Positions 1 to 6,902 of a stretch of 8,937 nt of DNA are shown here, piece by piece. Position numbers and translations under genes: made by a program. Position 1 is the stretch's first letter. Each line of letters opens with the position of its first letter. The notes below the pieces were generated by a model that was not told the origin of the DNA, made no database searches, and saw nothing but the letters and a program-made list of their open reading frames with translations. The stretch comes from Gammaproteobacteria bacterium (GTDB taxonomy: Bacteria > Pseudomonadota > Gammaproteobacteria > Arenicellales > Poriferihabitantaceae): positions 1 to 8,937 of the forward strand of contig VXPI01000045.1 in assembly GCA_009839585.1 (NCBI GenBank), written 5' to 3'.

Positions 1-1152
1 ATGCATGCCAAACCCAATCCGCAGTCTTCGAGCTTCGAGCCGCACCAAAGTGAATCTCCGGATGATCTTGCGTTAACGACTGAAGGGACTGGTGAAACCG
101 CAGACTCACTCGAGGACTTTAGCGATAATGTCTCATGGCTGCCTGATGCCATTACCATCCTTGATCATGACCTGAATCTGATTTGGGGCAACAACATGGC
201 AGAAACATGGTTCGGATTCTCCACTTCCGAACATGCACACAGCGATTTCATCGAACTGATCCAATCGAATGAAATCAAGGAATTTATCTTGGGAAAGGGA
301 TATCCGGAGTCTTTCGAATGTGCCTCTCCAAAAAATCCCGATCTAGTCCTGAGACTACGCTTTCTACCATACAAAAACCGTCAGTACCTGCTACAGGCGC
401 GAGACATAACACAGATCAAGGCACTCGAAAATATACGTCGAGACTTCATCGCAAATGCATCCCATGAGCTACGGACACCCGTCAGCATACTGTATGGCTA
501 TCTGGAGATGATGTCAGAGAAAAAGGGTTCCGGCATTTCATCAGAGTGGAGGCAAGCCATCAAGCATATGCGCAAGCAGATTATTCGGATCAAGCAAATC
601 ATCGAAGACATGAGCACACTATCGAGACTTGAGAATCCGGACACCCCAAACCCATCTGAAGCACTCGACATGGACGAGCTTATTGAATCTGCATCAAACA
701 ATGCAAGAGCACTAAGCGGGAAAAGCTCCCACTCAATCTTGACCAAGGTCAATACCAACTATGACCTGCTGGGAAACCGGTCAGAAATCGAGAGTTTAGT
801 GTCCAATCTGGTCAGCAATGCAATCCACTATACACCTGCCGAAGGCAGGATTACCATCAAATGGGATGTGAAATCGTCGGTGGGCACATTGTCGGTTGCA
901 GATACGGGTATTGGCATCGAAAAACAGGAACTGCCTCGAATTACCGAGCGTTTCTACAGGGTTGATTCAAGCCGCTCCCGCAATACCGGTGGGACCGGTC
1001 TTGGCCTTGCCATAGTGAATCATATCGTGAACAGGAACAATGCCAAACTCCGTATCAAGAGCATCCCCAAAAGAGGCAGTGTTTTTTCGGTGATTTTTCC
1101 GAGATCGCGCATTCAGCCAAACAACCGGAGTACAGACCTGTTGTTTGGTTAG
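1..1152 (+). CDS. phoR: Phosphate regulon sensor histidine kinase PhoR (5' end may lie outside the window)
   Basis: This is the sensor kinase that phosphorylates the response regulator PhoB under phosphate limitation and, held off by the Pst/PhoU complex, dephosphorylates it when phosphate is sufficient. Seen in the 383 residues: a hydrophilic, acidic stretch at about 1-43; a PAS domain at about 45-140 opening with WLPDAITILD and ending QARDITQIKALE; an H-box RRDFIANASHELRTP with the phosphoacceptor His155; an N-box around Asn273 (SNLVSNAIHYTP); a G1 box DTGIGI at 301-306; an F-box ERFYRVD at 316-322; and a G2 box GGTGLGLAIV at 330-339. The core follows E. coli PhoR closely. Oddly, the N-terminal membrane segments and basic linker of usual PhoR (about 430 residues) are absent. 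The reading frame begins with ATG at base 1, so either this is the true start of a short soluble form or the frame continues upstream. phoB usually precedes phoR but is not visible here. Confidence 0.93.
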   Translation: MHAKPNPQSSSFEPHQSESPDDLALTTEGTGETADSLEDFSDNVSWLPDAITILDHDLNLIWGNNMAETWFGFSTSEHAHSDFIELIQSNEIKEFILGKGYPESFECASPKNPDLVLRLRFLPYKNRQYLLQARDITQIKALENIRRDFIANASHELRTPVSILYGYLEMMSEKKGSGISSEWRQAIKHMRKQIIRIKQIIEDMSTLSRLENPDTPNPSEALDMDELIESASNNARALSGKSSHSILTKVNTNYDLLGNRSEIESLVSNLVSNAIHYTPAEGRITIKWDVKSSVGTLSVADTGIGIEKQELPRITERFYRVDSSRSRNTGGTGLGLAIVNHIVNRNNAKLRIKSIPKRGSVFSVIFPRSRIQPNNRSTDLLFG

Positions 1153-1299
1153 CCTGTCCTTGAGGTTATTTCGGCAGACCCCATGAAATTGCCACATCTC
1201 TCTCCGGCCCCCTGACTTCCGGTCATCAGACAAAAACATGGCATGTCAATTCGAAGTCTATGTCTTGCCAGGCATTTCCTTCATGGTCATTTTTCACAG

Positions 1300-1311
1300 G
1301 ATAAAGTTATC
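1300..1311. promoter_or_regulatory. Small inverted repeat upstream of the dioxygenase gene
   Basis: GATAA, a two-base centre AG, then TTATC, lying 72 bases before the dioxygenase ATG in the 230-base gap after phoR. It sits between a poor -35-like TTCACA (1294-1299) and a -10-like CAATAT further on, so it could be an operator overlapping a promoter. Five-base arms arise readily by chance, and no known regulator is recognised. I saw nothing else of note in this gap and no clear phoR terminator. Confidence 0.15.
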
Positions 1312-1382
1312 AATTGCAATATTCGTCAACCGATGACAGAATCCGATCAAAATCAAGCCATACATTGTGAGGCAATGAATCA

Positions 1383-2216
1383 ATGGCAAAAGATATTCTT
1401 CACGATTTTGAACGGGATGGTTACTTCTTTCCACTTAATGCGCTTGATGGGCAAACAACGGCAAAATTCCGGGATCATCTGGTGGAAATCATTGACAGTC
1501 CAGATGCATCGAAATTGGGTAATCGTGGACAACTCAATAGCCTGCATGTTTTCTCCCCTTACGTCAATGAAATCATACGGACGCCGGAAATTCTGAGTGC
1601 TGTTGAGCAAATTGTCGGACCGGATATTCTGGTGTGGTCAACCAGCGTTTTTCGAAAAGATGCACTGTCGAACTCCTTTGTGTCTTGGCATCAGGATCTC
1701 ACTTACTGGGGACTGAGCAGTGACCGGGAAGTCTCGGTATGGCTGGCCTTGAGCGAAGTGAACGAAGCGAATGGATGCATGAAGTTTCTTCCTGGGTCAC
1801 ATCATCTGGGACAACTCCCACATGAAGATATTACAGACTCGGAAAACCTGCTAACCCGGGGTCAAAAAGCCTCTATTGAAATTAATGATTCAAGGGCAGT
1901 GAAAGTTGAACTACAACCGGGTCAGGCTTCTCTTCACCATGGACATCTTCTACATAGTTCGGGGCCGAACCAGACAGATAAACCGCGTTTGGGGATGGTC
2001 ATAACCTACCTTTCCACATCGGTTTTCCAGACCAAATCGCCGGTTGACTATGCCATGCTGGCCCAGGGATCGGATGAATACCGGCATTTCAGAAAGATCC
2101 CCATGCCAACCGCGCTGTTTGATGTCAACAGCATGGCCTTTCACAGGCAAATGCTCGTGAATCTGAATGAAGTGCTGTACGATGGTGCAGAGAACAGGGA
2201 ATCAGCAATCGTATAG
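1383..2216 (+). CDS. Phytanoyl-CoA dioxygenase (PhyH) family Fe(II)/2-oxoglutarate oxygenase
   Basis: A 277-residue cytoplasmic oxygenase of the PhyH superfamily, whose members use Fe(II), O2 and 2-oxoglutarate, usually to hydroxylate a small molecule. The iron triad is visible: His103 and Asp105 in SWHQDLTYWGL, and distal His191 in LLHSSGPN. Arg202, eleven residues after the distal His as in human PhyH, should bind the 2-oxoglutarate carboxylate. Other family marks are NEANGCMKFLPGSH at about 127-140 and NLLTRGQ at about 155-161. Asp105 argues for hydroxylation rather than halogenation, because SyrB2-type chlorinating relatives carry Ala there. There is no signal peptide or membrane segment. 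The chosen ATG has GAGG ten bases upstream, and no better in-frame start was found. The gene follows phoR after 230 bases and converges on the kinase at 2316-3200. The substrate cannot be named. The phosphonate hydroxylase PhnY belongs to the same superfamily, but its partner PhnZ is not seen here. Confidence 0.9.
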   Translation: MAKDILHDFERDGYFFPLNALDGQTTAKFRDHLVEIIDSPDASKLGNRGQLNSLHVFSPYVNEIIRTPEILSAVEQIVGPDILVWSTSVFRKDALSNSFVSWHQDLTYWGLSSDREVSVWLALSEVNEANGCMKFLPGSHHLGQLPHEDITDSENLLTRGQKASIEINDSRAVKVELQPGQASLHHGHLLHSSGPNQTDKPRLGMVITYLSTSVFQTKSPVDYAMLAQGSDEYRHFRKIPMPTALFDVNSMAFHRQMLVNLNEVLYDGAENRESAIV

Positions 2217-2221
2217 ATCAA

Positions 2222-2246
2222 GGTCGAGCAGATAATCCCTGCGACC
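2222..2246 (+). terminator. Possible hairpin after the dioxygenase gene
   Basis: GGTC and GCAG, separated by a GA bulge, can pair with CTGC and GACC around a seven-base loop ATAATCC, starting six bases after the dioxygenase stop codon. No T-run follows, so this would be a weak or factor-dependent terminator at best. It lies in the short 99-base gap between the two convergent genes, and no second hairpin was seen for the opposite strand. Confidence 0.3.
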
Positions 2247-2315
2247 ATGTCACGTGTTGGGAGATGGAGTTGCACTGACTTCCCCTCACCACGATTTTAC
2301 GATCCACCGCCCTAA

Positions 2316-3200
2316 TCATGACTGCTTCAATGCCATAAAATGACTCAAGGCCGCTTCATATCGACTCAAGTTTTCCTCGGTATAGGCTCGATAATCGAAA
2401 TCAAGCGCGGAGTGAATCTCTGAAACCATGCTCCACATGCTCTCTCGGAGTAGCGATGCACATTTCATGGCCTGATAGGAAACCCAGCGCCGCTCACTGG
2501 TCACCTCTCCAAAATATTCCTCAAGCATCCAGGTTTCCTGGGCAGGACTCAGCGAATTGTTTGATGCCAGACCACCGAGATCAAACAAGGGACTATTAAA
2601 TCCCCCATAATCATAATCGACCAACCACAATCGTTTCCCATCATCAATGAAATTTGCTGCAAGCAGGTCATTGTGTCCAAACACGATTTCAACCGGACCC
2701 ACTGCCTGTTCCAGTATCTCTGCACTGTCCATCAGGTCAGGAAGTCGCGAAACCATGCGGCTTCCGCCCTCAGTAAGCAGGCCTGCATAATTTCGAACGA
2801 CCTGAAAAACCCAGAAGATCAAGGCATTGCCTCGAAAGTATTGGGGAACCCTTCGGTGACATGTTCGAACAAGCGGGATGATGGCTTCCAGATATTCATC
2901 CTGTTGCACATCCTGTTCCGTTAACGTCCGGCCTTCAATAAATTCGAGCACCATGATCCCTGGCCGTGCCTTGATGACCCTGGGAGAAATTCCTGCTTCA
3001 TGGGCGGCCCGGCTTGCTTCGACTTCATGGGCACGAACTATGCCATGAGCCGTAACATCCTCACCAACCCTGACAAAGTAGTCCCGACCCCCATCATGGA
3101 CAAGAAAGTTTGCATTGGTTAATCCCCCATCAATTGGCTGCGGATCCACGGGGCCGACCCACATATCCAACTGTTTGACTTTATTAAAATTTTTATTCAT
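2316..3200 (-). CDS. Choline-kinase/APH-fold phosphotransferase family protein
   Basis: A 294-residue cytoplasmic small-molecule kinase of the aminoglycoside phosphotransferase/choline kinase fold, expected to transfer the gamma-phosphate of ATP to a hydroxyl group. Seen: a nucleotide-loop-like PIDGGLTNANFLV at about 22-34, typical of the choline/LicA/thiamine-kinase group; YFVRVG at 41-46, with Arg44 where many homologues have a nucleotide-binding basic residue; the glutamate-containing VLEFIEGRTL at about 84-93; the Brenner motif GHNDLLAANFI with catalytic Asp178 and Asn183; and the metal-binding Asp195 in LVDYDYGG followed by SPLFDLGGLASNN. All key catalytic residues are present. The ATG is preceded by a weak GAGA. 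The gene converges on the dioxygenase and diverges from pstS across 153 bases, where both promoters must lie. Choline or ethanolamine is the first guess as substrate, but other amino alcohols, thiamine or sugars are possible. Position inside a Pho locus suggests phosphate-linked control, which is an inference. Confidence 0.85.
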   Translation of the reverse strand: MNKNFNKVKQLDMWVGPVDPQPIDGGLTNANFLVHDGGRDYFVRVGEDVTAHGIVRAHEVEASRAAHEAGISPRVIKARPGIMVLEFIEGRTLTEQDVQQDEYLEAIIPLVRTCHRRVPQYFRGNALIFWVFQVVRNYAGLLTEGGSRMVSRLPDLMDSAEILEQAVGPVEIVFGHNDLLAANFIDDGKRLWLVDYDYGGFNSPLFDLGGLASNNSLSPAQETWMLEEYFGEVTSERRWVSYQAMKCASLLRESMWSMVSEIHSALDFDYRAYTEENLSRYEAALSHFMALKQS

Positions 3201-3281
3201 ATCAAAGTCTCAATACGCCAATCAAGAAAGAACCATGCTGAATCCGGATGGCGGGGTTTGCAACAAAACATAAATCAATGA

Positions 3282-3299
3282 GTAATATTTCGGTAACAA
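3282..3299 (-). promoter_or_regulatory. Weak PhoB-like direct repeat in the kinase/pstS divergent region
   Basis: Read on the minus strand, two seven-base units, TTGTTAC and ATATTAC, are separated by CGAA, giving the 11-base period of a Pho box (CTGTCAT, four bases, CTGTCAC). They match the E. coli consensus at about 5 of 7 and 4 of 7 positions. The site is about 55 bases before the pstS ATG and about 82 bases before the kinase ATG. On the plus strand it overlaps a -10-like TAATAT at 3283-3288. It is the best Pho-box candidate I could find in the region, but it is weak and may be chance. Confidence 0.25.
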
Positions 3300-3344
3300 G
3301 CACACCGCACAATAACATCTCGATTTTTGCATTTAAGTTTCTAT

Positions 3345-3348
3345 GGAG
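3345..3348 (+). promoter_or_regulatory. Ribosome binding site that sets the pstS start
   Basis: GGAG lies five bases before the ATG at 3354. It favours that codon over an in-frame ATG nine codons earlier at 3327, which has no such site and would put a non-signal stretch (MHLSFYGVN) ahead of the signal peptide. Confidence 0.75.
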
Positions 3349-3353
3349 TAAAC

Positions 3354-4394
3354 ATGAAAAATATCTCAAAAACCATGTTAATGATGGTTGCCATCAGTGC
3401 TTTCAGTATCGCCAATGCCGCCAGGGATAATATCCAGATTGTCGGCTCTTCGACAGTCTACCCCTTTGCCACGGTTGTTGCTGAAACCTTCGGAAAAACC
3501 ACCGATTTCAGGACCCCGGTAATTGAATCGACGGGATCCGGTGGCGGAATGAAGTTATTTTGCGCTGGCGTTGGCCCTGAACACCCGGATATCACCAATG
3601 CTTCCCGGCGTATTAAATCTTCAGAATTCAAGAAATGCCAAGCGAATGGTGTAACGGATATCATCGAAGTCAAGGTCGGTTATGACGGTATTGTGCTCGG
3701 TAATTTTAATCAATCGGAGCCACTTCAAGTTACTCGGAAAGATATTTTCCTGGCATTGGCCAAGGACGTTCCGAATCCAGACGGAAGTGAAACCCTGATT
3801 CCCAATCCTTACGGAACTTGGAAAGATGTAAATTCTGACCTGCCGGCAATCAGAATTGAGGTGCTCGGACCGCCTCCAACATCTGGTACGCGCGATGCAT
3901 TCGCTGAATTGGCTCTCGAAGGCGGATGCAAGGCCTTCGATTGGGTCAAGGCCATGCGAAAATCGAACAAGAATGCCTACAAGGCAGTTTGTCATACAAT
4001 ACGAGAAGATGGCGCATATATCGAGTCCGGTGAAAATGATAATCTGATTGTTCAAAAGCTTCGTGAAAACTCGAAAGCTCTCGGTGTTTTCGGTTTCAGC
4101 TTTCTAGATCAAAACTCCGACGTTATTCAGGGATCCCTAATTGATGGTGTTGCTCCGGAATTCGAGAATATTGCTGATGGATCCTATCCTGTATCGCGAC
4201 CGCTTTACTTTTATGCGAAAAAAGCCCACATTGGCGTAATTCCGGGAATTCAGGAATATCTCAATGCCTTTACTGCTGAGTCTGCCTGGGGTGCCGAAGG
4301 ATACCTGACTGATAAAGGCCTGATTCCCCTGCCCGATGATGAACGCTCCAAATTCGGAAACGATGCGGCAAACCTGATTCCCATGACTATGTGA
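3354..4394 (+). CDS. pstS: Periplasmic phosphate-binding protein PstS
   Basis: The secreted receptor that captures inorganic phosphate and delivers it to the PstCAB transporter. The 346-residue precursor has a signal peptide at about 1-22 (basic start MKNISK, hydrophobic core, cleavage after IANA). Phosphate-site motifs are GSSTVYPF at 31-38, ESTGSGGGMKLF at 58-69, NASRRIK at 82-88, YDGI at 110-113 and TSGTRDAF at 176-183, whose Ser, Arg and Asp are typical ligands. Cys70 and Cys95, and Cys192 and Cys213, could form disulfides in the periplasm. The length fits the family. It is the first gene of the pst cluster, facing away from the kinase gene, and is separated from pstC by 183 bases carrying a strong hairpin. 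That arrangement fits making more binding protein than membrane components. Phosphate-starvation control through PhoB is expected, but only a degenerate Pho box is seen upstream. Confidence 0.96.
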   Translation: MKNISKTMLMMVAISAFSIANAARDNIQIVGSSTVYPFATVVAETFGKTTDFRTPVIESTGSGGGMKLFCAGVGPEHPDITNASRRIKSSEFKKCQANGVTDIIEVKVGYDGIVLGNFNQSEPLQVTRKDIFLALAKDVPNPDGSETLIPNPYGTWKDVNSDLPAIRIEVLGPPPTSGTRDAFAELALEGGCKAFDWVKAMRKSNKNAYKAVCHTIREDGAYIESGENDNLIVQKLRENSKALGVFGFSFLDQNSDVIQGSLIDGVAPEFENIADGSYPVSRPLYFYAKKAHIGVIPGIQEYLNAFTAESAWGAEGYLTDKGLIPLPDDERSKFGNDAANLIPMTM

Positions 4395-4423
4395 CTGAGT
4401 CATATTCTTCAATCCGAATGATC

Positions 4424-4462
4424 AAGAGCCTACCCAACCAATAGTTGGGTAGGCTCTTTCCT
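4424..4462 (+). terminator. Strong hairpin between pstS and pstC (terminator or attenuator)
   Basis: AAGAGCCTACCCAAC (4424-4438) and GTTGGGTAGGCTCTT (4444-4458) form a perfect 15-base-pair stem with a five-base loop CAATA, followed by TTTCCTTT, a broken T-run. It begins 30 bases after the pstS stop. It could act as a partial terminator or as a 3'-end stabiliser of pstS mRNA, lowering pstCAB-phoU expression relative to pstS. Confidence 0.85.
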
Positions 4463-4510
4463 TTGTTAAGTATAATACTCTCCGAATATTGAGGTTCGCA
4501 AGGAAGAGCC
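4452..4510 (+). other. Alternative pairing that would disrupt the pstS terminator stem
   Basis: GGCTCTTTCCTT (4452-4463), which includes the 3' arm of the hairpin, can pair with AAGGAAGAGCC at 4500-4510 as 11 base pairs with one bulged T. The heptamer AAGAGCC occurs twice (4424-4430 and 4504-4510), and each copy can pair with GGCTCTT. The two structures are mutually exclusive in a transcript that reads through. Since the rival strand is downstream, it more likely affects RNA processing or stability than classical antitermination. The rest of the 4395-4577 gap shows only an 8-base direct repeat TTCGCAAG (4495-4502, 4548-4555). Confidence 0.35.
4471..4476 (+). promoter_or_regulatory. TATAAT hexamer, possible -10 element of a pstC promoter
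   Basis: A perfect sigma-70 -10 hexamer lies about 100 bases upstream of pstC, just after the pstS hairpin. No good -35 stands at the right distance: TTGGGT at 4445-4450 is 20 bases away and lies inside the hairpin's 3' arm. There is no TGn extension. A promoter here would let pstCAB-phoU be made independently of pstS. Confidence 0.35.
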
Positions 4511-4577
4511 ATCAGCGATATTCTATCTAGTGAGTATCGACTCCCCCTTCGCAAGATAAAGGCAACCTGCCAGCAGA

Positions 4578-5582
4578 ATGACCATTCTTTCAATACTCTT
4601 CGTTCTCTTTATCGTTGCGCCGATTTGCATGCTGGTTGCGTTGAGTCTTGCAAAAAAGAACCGGGTATTGCGAAATCATGTTGAGAAAGTCATCAAGACC
4701 TTTCTGATTTCCTGTGCCTGTCTTGCTATCTTCACCACGATCGGTATTGTGCTCTCCGTTTTATTCGAGTCGGTACGCTTTTTCCAGGTCGTACCCATCA
4801 CGGATTTCCTGTTTGGGTTGCAATGGTCTCCTCAAATGGCGATTCGTGAGGATCAGGTTGGTTCTTCAGGTGCGTTCGGAGCGGTGCCGCTGTTTGCGGG
4901 CACATTCCTGATCACGATTATCGCCATGCTGGTGGCCGTTCCTCTTGGCCTGATGTCGGCGATCTATCTTTCGGAATATGCAACCAGCAAAATCCGGGCA
5001 TTTGCCAAACCGACACTGGAAATTCTTGCCGGAATTCCAACAGTGGTATACGGGTTTTTTGCCGCACTGACCGTTGCACCACTGATTCGCGACAACCTTG
5101 AGGCCTTTGGCCTCAACGTTTCAAGTGAAAGTGCCCTGGCTGCCGGAATCGTCATGGGGGTGATGATCCTGCCCTTTGTATCCTCCTTGTCGGATGATGT
5201 CATTAACGCTGTTCCGCAGTCCCTGAGAGACGGTTCATACGGTCTTGGTGCTACCTCTTCGGAAACCGTCAGACGCGTGGTCTTTCCCGCAGCCTTGCCC
5301 GGGATTGTCGGAAGTATACTGCTTGCCGTCTCAAGGGCTATTGGAGAGACCATGATCGTGGTCATGGCGGCGGGACTGTCTGCAAACCTGACTGCCAATC
5401 CGTTCGAGTCTGTAACCACTGTGACTGTCCAGATCGTGACCCTTCTGGTTGGCGACCAGGAATTTGACAGTCCAAAAACCCTGGCAGCATTTGCGTTAGG
5501 TTTGACCCTGTTTGCGGTTACTCTCCTATTGAACGTAATTGCGCTTCATGTGGTCAGGAAATACAAGGAACAATACGAGTAA
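4578..5582 (+). CDS. pstC: Phosphate ABC transporter permease PstC
   Basis: One of the two inner-membrane channel subunits of the high-affinity phosphate importer. The 334 residues begin with a hydrophobic segment at about 3-24, then KKNR and a second segment at about 38-63. They continue with the family stretch ESVRFFQVVPITDFLFGLQW. The binding-protein-dependent transport domain (about 105-325) contains the segments around GTFLITIIAMLVAVPLGL and EILAGIPTVVYGFFAAL, the EAA-loop region at about 215-247 (SLRDGSYGLGATSSETVRRV, then PAALPG), which contacts PstB, and the conserved SRAIGETM with charged Arg253 and Glu257. The length is near that of E. coli PstC, although the sequence follows the longer proteobacterial form. 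An in-frame TAA at 4557-4559 rules out a much earlier start. The ribosome site is poor, with AAAGG 15 bases upstream. pstA follows one base after the stop, which suggests translational coupling. Confidence 0.95.
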   Translation: MTILSILFVLFIVAPICMLVALSLAKKNRVLRNHVEKVIKTFLISCACLAIFTTIGIVLSVLFESVRFFQVVPITDFLFGLQWSPQMAIREDQVGSSGAFGAVPLFAGTFLITIIAMLVAVPLGLMSAIYLSEYATSKIRAFAKPTLEILAGIPTVVYGFFAALTVAPLIRDNLEAFGLNVSSESALAAGIVMGVMILPFVSSLSDDVINAVPQSLRDGSYGLGATSSETVRRVVFPAALPGIVGSILLAVSRAIGETMIVVMAAGLSANLTANPFESVTTVTVQIVTLLVGDQEFDSPKTLAAFALGLTLFAVTLLLNVIALHVVRKYKEQYE

Positions 5583-5583
5583 G

Positions 5584-6852
5584 ATGAACCAGGTTGCATT
5601 GATACAACGGGGGTTGGCCCGGCGCTACCGCTCGGAAAAGCGCTTCAAGGCATATGGGCTGACTGCAATTGTCAGCGGTGTCACCTTTCTAGTGTTTCTG
5701 CTGGGCACCACTTTCCTGAACGGCTATACCGCCTTACTGCAAACCTATATTGCAGTTGATGTCACCATTCTGGATTCTGACTTTGATGGCGGCCTCAGTC
5801 AGGAATCGCTGTCGAAAAGTGACTATCCTGGCATTATCAAGAGGTCATTGCGTGAAGCATTTCCAGAAGTCACCAAAAGAAAGGAAAAATCTGAGCTATA
5901 CAGACTGATTAGCAGTGGTGCCCAGTATGATTTGCGAGAGAAAGTTATCGACAATCCCGAATTGGTTGGGCAAACCACTACATTCTGGTTGCTGGCCGAT
6001 GATGAAGTTGATGTCTACATGAAAGGACGAATTGACCCCGCCGTCCCCGAGAAAAACCGTCGTCTCAAGAATCGATCCATTGCATGGATCGAGCAATTGC
6101 GGGATCAGGGCCGTATCGAGAGAAACTTCAATATCCTGTTTTTTACCAACGGTGATTCAAGGGAGCCTGAACAGGCCGGTATTCTGGGTGCGGTAATGGG
6201 ATCGGTATTTACGATTCTGGTTACCATGTTGCTTGCCTTTCCAATTGGTGTAGCCGCAGCAATCTACCTTCAGGAGTTTGCCAGGAAAAACCGCTTCACG
6301 GACCTGATTGAAGTCAATATCAACAATCTGGCAGCAGTACCCTCGATTATTTTTGGATTGCTTGGCCTGGCGATCTTTCTGAATTTCTTTCATATGCCGC
6401 GCTCCATACCGTTGGTCGGAGGTATGGTCCTGGCATTGATGACCTTGCCAACGATCATTATCAGTTCTCGCGCCGCTCTGGGTGCCGTACCCCCAAGTAT
6501 TCGAGAAGCTGCTCTCGGAGTCGGCGCATCACCGGTTCAGACTGTCCTGCATCATGTTTTGCCATTGGCCATGCCCGGCATGCTGACCGGAACCATTATC
6601 GGGCTGGCTCAGGCATTGGGCGAGACCGCGCCCTTGCTGGTAATCGGAATGGTCGCCTTTATTGTCGATATACCGGGTTCACCGATGGATCCCGGAACCG
6701 CTCTTCCCGTACAAATTTATCTCTGGGCAGATAGCCCCGAAAGAGCGTTTGTGGAAAGAACCTCGGCAGCGATCATGGTTCTGTTGCTATTTCTGATCGC
6801 CATCAATGGACTAATTGTTCTCTTACGCAAGAAATTTGAAAGACGCTGGTAA
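5584..6852 (+). CDS. pstA: Phosphate ABC transporter permease PstA, with N-terminal DUF3333-type extension
   Basis: The second channel subunit of the phosphate importer. The 422-residue protein is over 100 residues longer than E. coli PstA. Seen: a basic cytoplasmic start ([14 protein letters not shown], about 9-22); a first membrane segment at about 25-47; a hydrophilic insert at about 60-197, predicted periplasmic by the positive-inside rule; then the permease domain at about 200-415 with membrane segments, [16 protein letters not shown] at 247-262, an EAA loop at about 307-338 ([20 protein letters not shown], then PLAMPG), and [11 protein letters not shown] at 342-352. The extension matches the DUF3333 type found with many proteobacterial PstA proteins. 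I chose the ATG one base after the pstC stop. An earlier in-frame ATG at 5539 lies inside pstC and would add a hydrophilic tail. GAG four bases upstream or AGGA 14 bases upstream may serve as the ribosome site. Confidence 0.94.
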   Translation: MNQVALIQRGLARRYRSEKRFKAYGLTAIVSGVTFLVFLLGTTFLNGYTALLQTYIAVDVTILDSDFDGGLSQESLSKSDYPGIIKRSLREAFPEVTKRKEKSELYRLISSGAQYDLREKVIDNPELVGQTTTFWLLADDEVDVYMKGRIDPAVPEKNRRLKNRSIAWIEQLRDQGRIERNFNILFFTNGDSREPEQAGILGAVMGSVFTILVTMLLAFPIGVAAAIYLQEFARKNRFTDLIEVNINNLAAVPSIIFGLLGLAIFLNFFHMPRSIPLVGGMVLALMTLPTIIISSRAALGAVPPSIREAALGVGASPVQTVLHHVLPLAMPGMLTGTIIGLAQALGETAPLLVIGMVAFIVDIPGSPMDPGTALPVQIYLWADSPERAFVERTSAAIMVLLLFLIAINGLIVLLRKKFERRW

Positions 6853-6902
6853 TATTACTAACGATCTTCATATACTCTGCAACCCAACTTCAGCTATCGC
6901 TC

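Noticed and set aside
1284..1302. Pho-box-like TGGTCAT followed by TTTTCACAGG upstream of the dioxygenase gene
   Set aside because: The first half matches 5 of 7 bases, but the second seven-base unit at the required 11-base offset matches only about 1 of 7.
1243..1596. 117-codon open frame overlapping the dioxygenase start
   Set aside because: It overlaps the dioxygenase gene in another frame, has no recognisable motif and no domain-like composition.
1683..1960. Halogenase identity for the PhyH-family protein
   Set aside because: SyrB2-type chlorinating enzymes replace the iron-binding acid with Ala. Here Asp105 is intact in HQD, so a hydroxylase is more likely.
3327..3353. Earlier in-frame ATG for pstS
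   Set aside because: It lacks a ribosome site and would put nine residues before a clear signal peptide, whereas the ATG at 3354 has GGAG five bases upstream.
4964..5419. 151-codon minus-strand open frame inside pstC
   Set aside because: It is fully antisense to a well-conserved part of PstC and its translation has no family features. It is a by-product of pstC codon use.
5539..5583. Earlier in-frame ATG for pstA inside pstC
   Set aside because: The ATG at 5584 directly follows the pstC stop and starts where PstA family similarity begins. The extra 15 residues are pstC sequence read out of frame.
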